Shown: piece by piece, positions 5,760 through 7,403 of the stretch
How the letters are laid out: each line of letters begins with the position of its first letter
How positions within the stretch are numbered: position 1 is the stretch's first letter
Assembly (NCBI GenBank): GCA_937864255.1
Contig: CALMIT010000424.1
Coordinates: 1 to 7,403, forward strand
DNA length: 7,403 bases
Direction: 5' to 3'
Origin: an uncultured Saprospiraceae bacterium
GTDB taxonomy: Bacteria > Bacteroidota > Bacteroidia > Chitinophagales > Saprospiraceae
Notes under the pieces: generated by a model
The model's database searches: none
What the model was told of the DNA's origin: nothing
The model's input: the letters and a program-made list of their open reading frames with translations, nothing else
Program-made: the position numbers and the translations under genes

Positions 5760-7403
5760 TTATTTGATCAGCAGTTTTTTCACTGTCCTGCCGATTTGAA
5801 TCACATAAACTCCCGCAGGCCAGCCGCTCAGATCGAATTCTTCGCTTCTGAAAATTTCCTTTTGCGCCATCAACTGCCCGATGCTGTTGAAAATATTGCA
5901 ATTCAGCGCCTCGTCCCGGTTCGTCGCGATGGTCACCGCGCGGGAAGCCGGATTCGGAAATACCAGTATGTCGTTTTCCGCAGCCAGGTCGTCCGTGCCG
6001 GATGACAGATCGTTGCTCCGGTTAAATGTCGACGCCTGAATAACAAAATCGCCCGTGCCGTTGGGTATGCGCGCGTAGCCCATGTCGGTTTCCTGCGCGC
6101 CAAAATCCACCCTGTCCACCACATTGCCGCTCGGATCCAAAAGGATGAGCACCTCGCCGGAAGCAGAAAGTTTAAAATTGGCGTGCAATCCTTCCTGGTC
6201 GTCGTCTTCGTCCGCCCAAATGATGAGGTAGCCGTTGGCCGGTACCACCGTCCCCGCAGGTATTTCGAATTTGTCAAGATTGTCGGGATTGTCGGTGATA
6301 AACCAGCCACTGATGTCAATCGCGTCTGTCGATTTGTTGTATAATTCAATCCAGTCGTCGTAATCGCCGTCTTGGTCGGTTATGGTCGTTTCGTTGGAAG
6401 CCATCAACTCGTTGATCACAATATCTGTATTCGCAGAAACTCCCAATTGCACCTGATAAATATACACATCGTGTTCGGCGCCTTTGGGCATGTAGCTCAC
6501 CGTGCCCACGCCGTCGTTGGCTACGGCTTCCACGTAGTAGCGCACGTAAGTTCCTTTTTCAAAAGCCGGTATCGTGCCTCCAAAAATGCCGTCGGCCGCA
6601 GCGCCGTCGGCGTGTGCGCCGTCGTCGTACATTTCTGTTTTTTCAAAATAGCCGTCCAGTCCTTTTCCAAAGTACAAATTCATTTTCAGGACTCCCTGCG
6701 TCGCCGTCGCGCGGGCGCTCACGTTCACGCTTTCACTTTCTTTCGGCGCCGCAAGTTCCTCGCCGTTGACGACGTGGACGACGTTTTCAATGGTCGGCCC
6801 TACCCTTTTCACTTCCGCGTTTGTCAGCAGGTAATTGCGTCGGTTGGCGAGGTAGTTTTTCAAAGTGTTTTTGCCGTTTACAAATTCATTGTAGGTATAA
6901 ATTTTCTTCGGATCAGTCTGCACGAGCGAGTCAATCATGTTGTGATAAAAATCTATCAGCGGCCCATAATATGCCGCGTCCAAATCTTCCTCAATGATGG
7001 TGCGCACGTGCGCGAGGTAGCGTTGGCGCAGTTCCGGCACTTTAAACAGGCGATTCATCAGGGGAAATTTGGTGTCGTTTTCCTTCAAAAACGGGATCCA
7101 GGTGGAAGTCATATTGCCCATCACACTGTTGCCGTCGTATTCCAGTGGTACTACGCGGTCGGTTTCTTTGTCCCAATACACATAATAATCCATGCCGCCT
7201 TTGTTGACATAACTGTCGTCGTCGCCGAAGATGATTTCGTGTGCAATGAACCAAAGCGCGCGGTCGGTATCAAATACTTTTTTCAAAGTGTCTTCCAACT
7301 GCGCCAAGGGCGGGTTATTGAGCACGTCGCAGGCGTGTACCAAGTCGTCCCAGGGATTGGCTTTTTTGGCAGTTTTTAAAGTATAATTTGGCGTGTAGAG
7401 CGA
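5760..7403 (-). CDS. T9SS-secreted CotH kinase-like protein with lamin tail domain, C-terminal part
   Basis: The frame is open to the window edge, giving 547 residues of the C-terminal part; the signal peptide and N-terminal half lie outside. Residue numbers here count from the window edge. Residues 1 to about 195 match the end of a CotH-type kinase domain, with FGDDDSYVNKGGMDYYVYW (59-77) and VPLEYDGN (85-92). Residues about 225-318 form a beta-sandwich with an Asp/Gly-rich, calcium-binding-like loop, YDDGAHADGAAADGIFGGT (259-277). A lamin tail domain (about 327-455) shows VINELMASNE (329-338) and DYDDWIELYN (347-356). The end is a type A T9SS sorting domain: VFPNPAS (481-487), FNSIGQL (505-511), LSGWPAGVYVIQI (525-537) and a KKLLIK terminus. 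The protein should therefore be exported across the outer membrane and anchored or released there. CotH proteins phosphorylate secreted proteins in other bacteria; the substrate here is unknown. The gene ends at the hairpin terminator. Confidence 0.92.
   Translation of the reverse strand, partial: SLYTPNYTLKTAKKANPWDDLVHACDVLNNPPLAQLEDTLKKVFDTDRALWFIAHEIIFGDDDSYVNKGGMDYYVYWDKETDRVVPLEYDGNSVMGNMTSTWIPFLKENDTKFPLMNRLFKVPELRQRYLAHVRTIIEEDLDAAYYGPLIDFYHNMIDSLVQTDPKKIYTYNEFVNGKNTLKNYLANRRNYLLTNAEVKRVGPTIENVVHVVNGEELAAPKESESVNVSARATATQGVLKMNLYFGKGLDGYFEKTEMYDDGAHADGAAADGIFGGTIPAFEKGTYVRYYVEAVANDGVGTVSYMPKGAEHDVYIYQVQLGVSANTDIVINELMASNETTITDQDGDYDDWIELYNKSTDAIDISGWFITDNPDNLDKFEIPAGTVVPANGYLIIWADEDDDQEGLHANFKLSASGEVLILLDPSGNVVDRVDFGAQETDMGYARIPNGTGDFVIQASTFNRSNDLSSGTDDLAAENDILVFPNPASRAVTIATNRDEALNCNIFNSIGQLMAQKEIFRSEEFDLSGWPAGVYVIQIGRTVKKLLIK

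Noticed and set aside
5197..5901. Minus-strand open frame (234 codons) opposite the YdeI-like gene
   Set aside because: It runs through the hairpin terminator, overlaps the end of the CotH-like gene, and its product has no recognisable motif, while the opposite strand encodes a family protein.
7341..7343. TTG at 7343 as the start of the CotH-like gene
   Set aside because: The frame stays open upstream to the window edge with plausible coding residues (SLYTPNYTLKTAKKANPWDD), and the CotH domain would be cut in the middle, so the gene is truncated by the window rather than starting here.
6372..7379. Long plus-strand open frame (335 codons) opposite the CotH-like gene
   Set aside because: It is antisense to a frame with clear CotH, lamin tail and sorting-domain motifs. 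Its His/Val/Phe-rich product shows no recognisable domain and it arises from the GC-rich codon pattern of the real gene.

Overview
The window looks like a chromosomal segment of a member of the Bacteroidota, possibly of the Saprospiria type (that finer placement is inference). The reasons are a secreted protein with a type IX secretion (T9SS) C-terminal sorting domain, Bacteroidota-style TAnnTTTG promoter boxes, and genes without clear Shine-Dalgarno sequences. No rRNA, tRNA, CRISPR array or insertion sequence is visible.

Layout: (1) 1-1185, minus strand: the N-terminal 395 codons of a long-chain acyl-CoA synthetase (FadD type), cut by the window edge. (2) 1186-1400: divergent promoter region with short repeats. 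(3) 1401-2333, plus: homoserine kinase ThrB, complete. (4) 2394-4922, minus: an AT-rich gene for an 842-residue protein joining an SF2 helicase (XPD/DinG-like motifs) to a C-terminal PD-(D/E)XK-type nuclease. It converges on thrB. (5) 5116-5700, plus: a YdeI/OmpD-associated-family protein, divergent from the helicase gene. (6) 5705-5746: a hairpin terminator between convergent genes. (7) 5760-7403, minus: the C-terminal 547 residues of a T9SS-secreted CotH-kinase-like / lamin-tail-domain protein, cut at its N-terminal side.

The genes do not form one pathway. FadD, ThrB, the YdeI-like protein and the CotH protein share a GC-rich composition and look like the resident genome. The helicase-nuclease gene has a much lower GC content (hand-counted blocks of 25-35% against 68% in thrB), stands alone with its own promoter-like box, and looks acquired. 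It is the best candidate for something undescribed: a single-gene nucleic-acid-targeting system, plausibly anti-phage or anti-plasmid defence. That function is inferred from architecture and context, not demonstrated.
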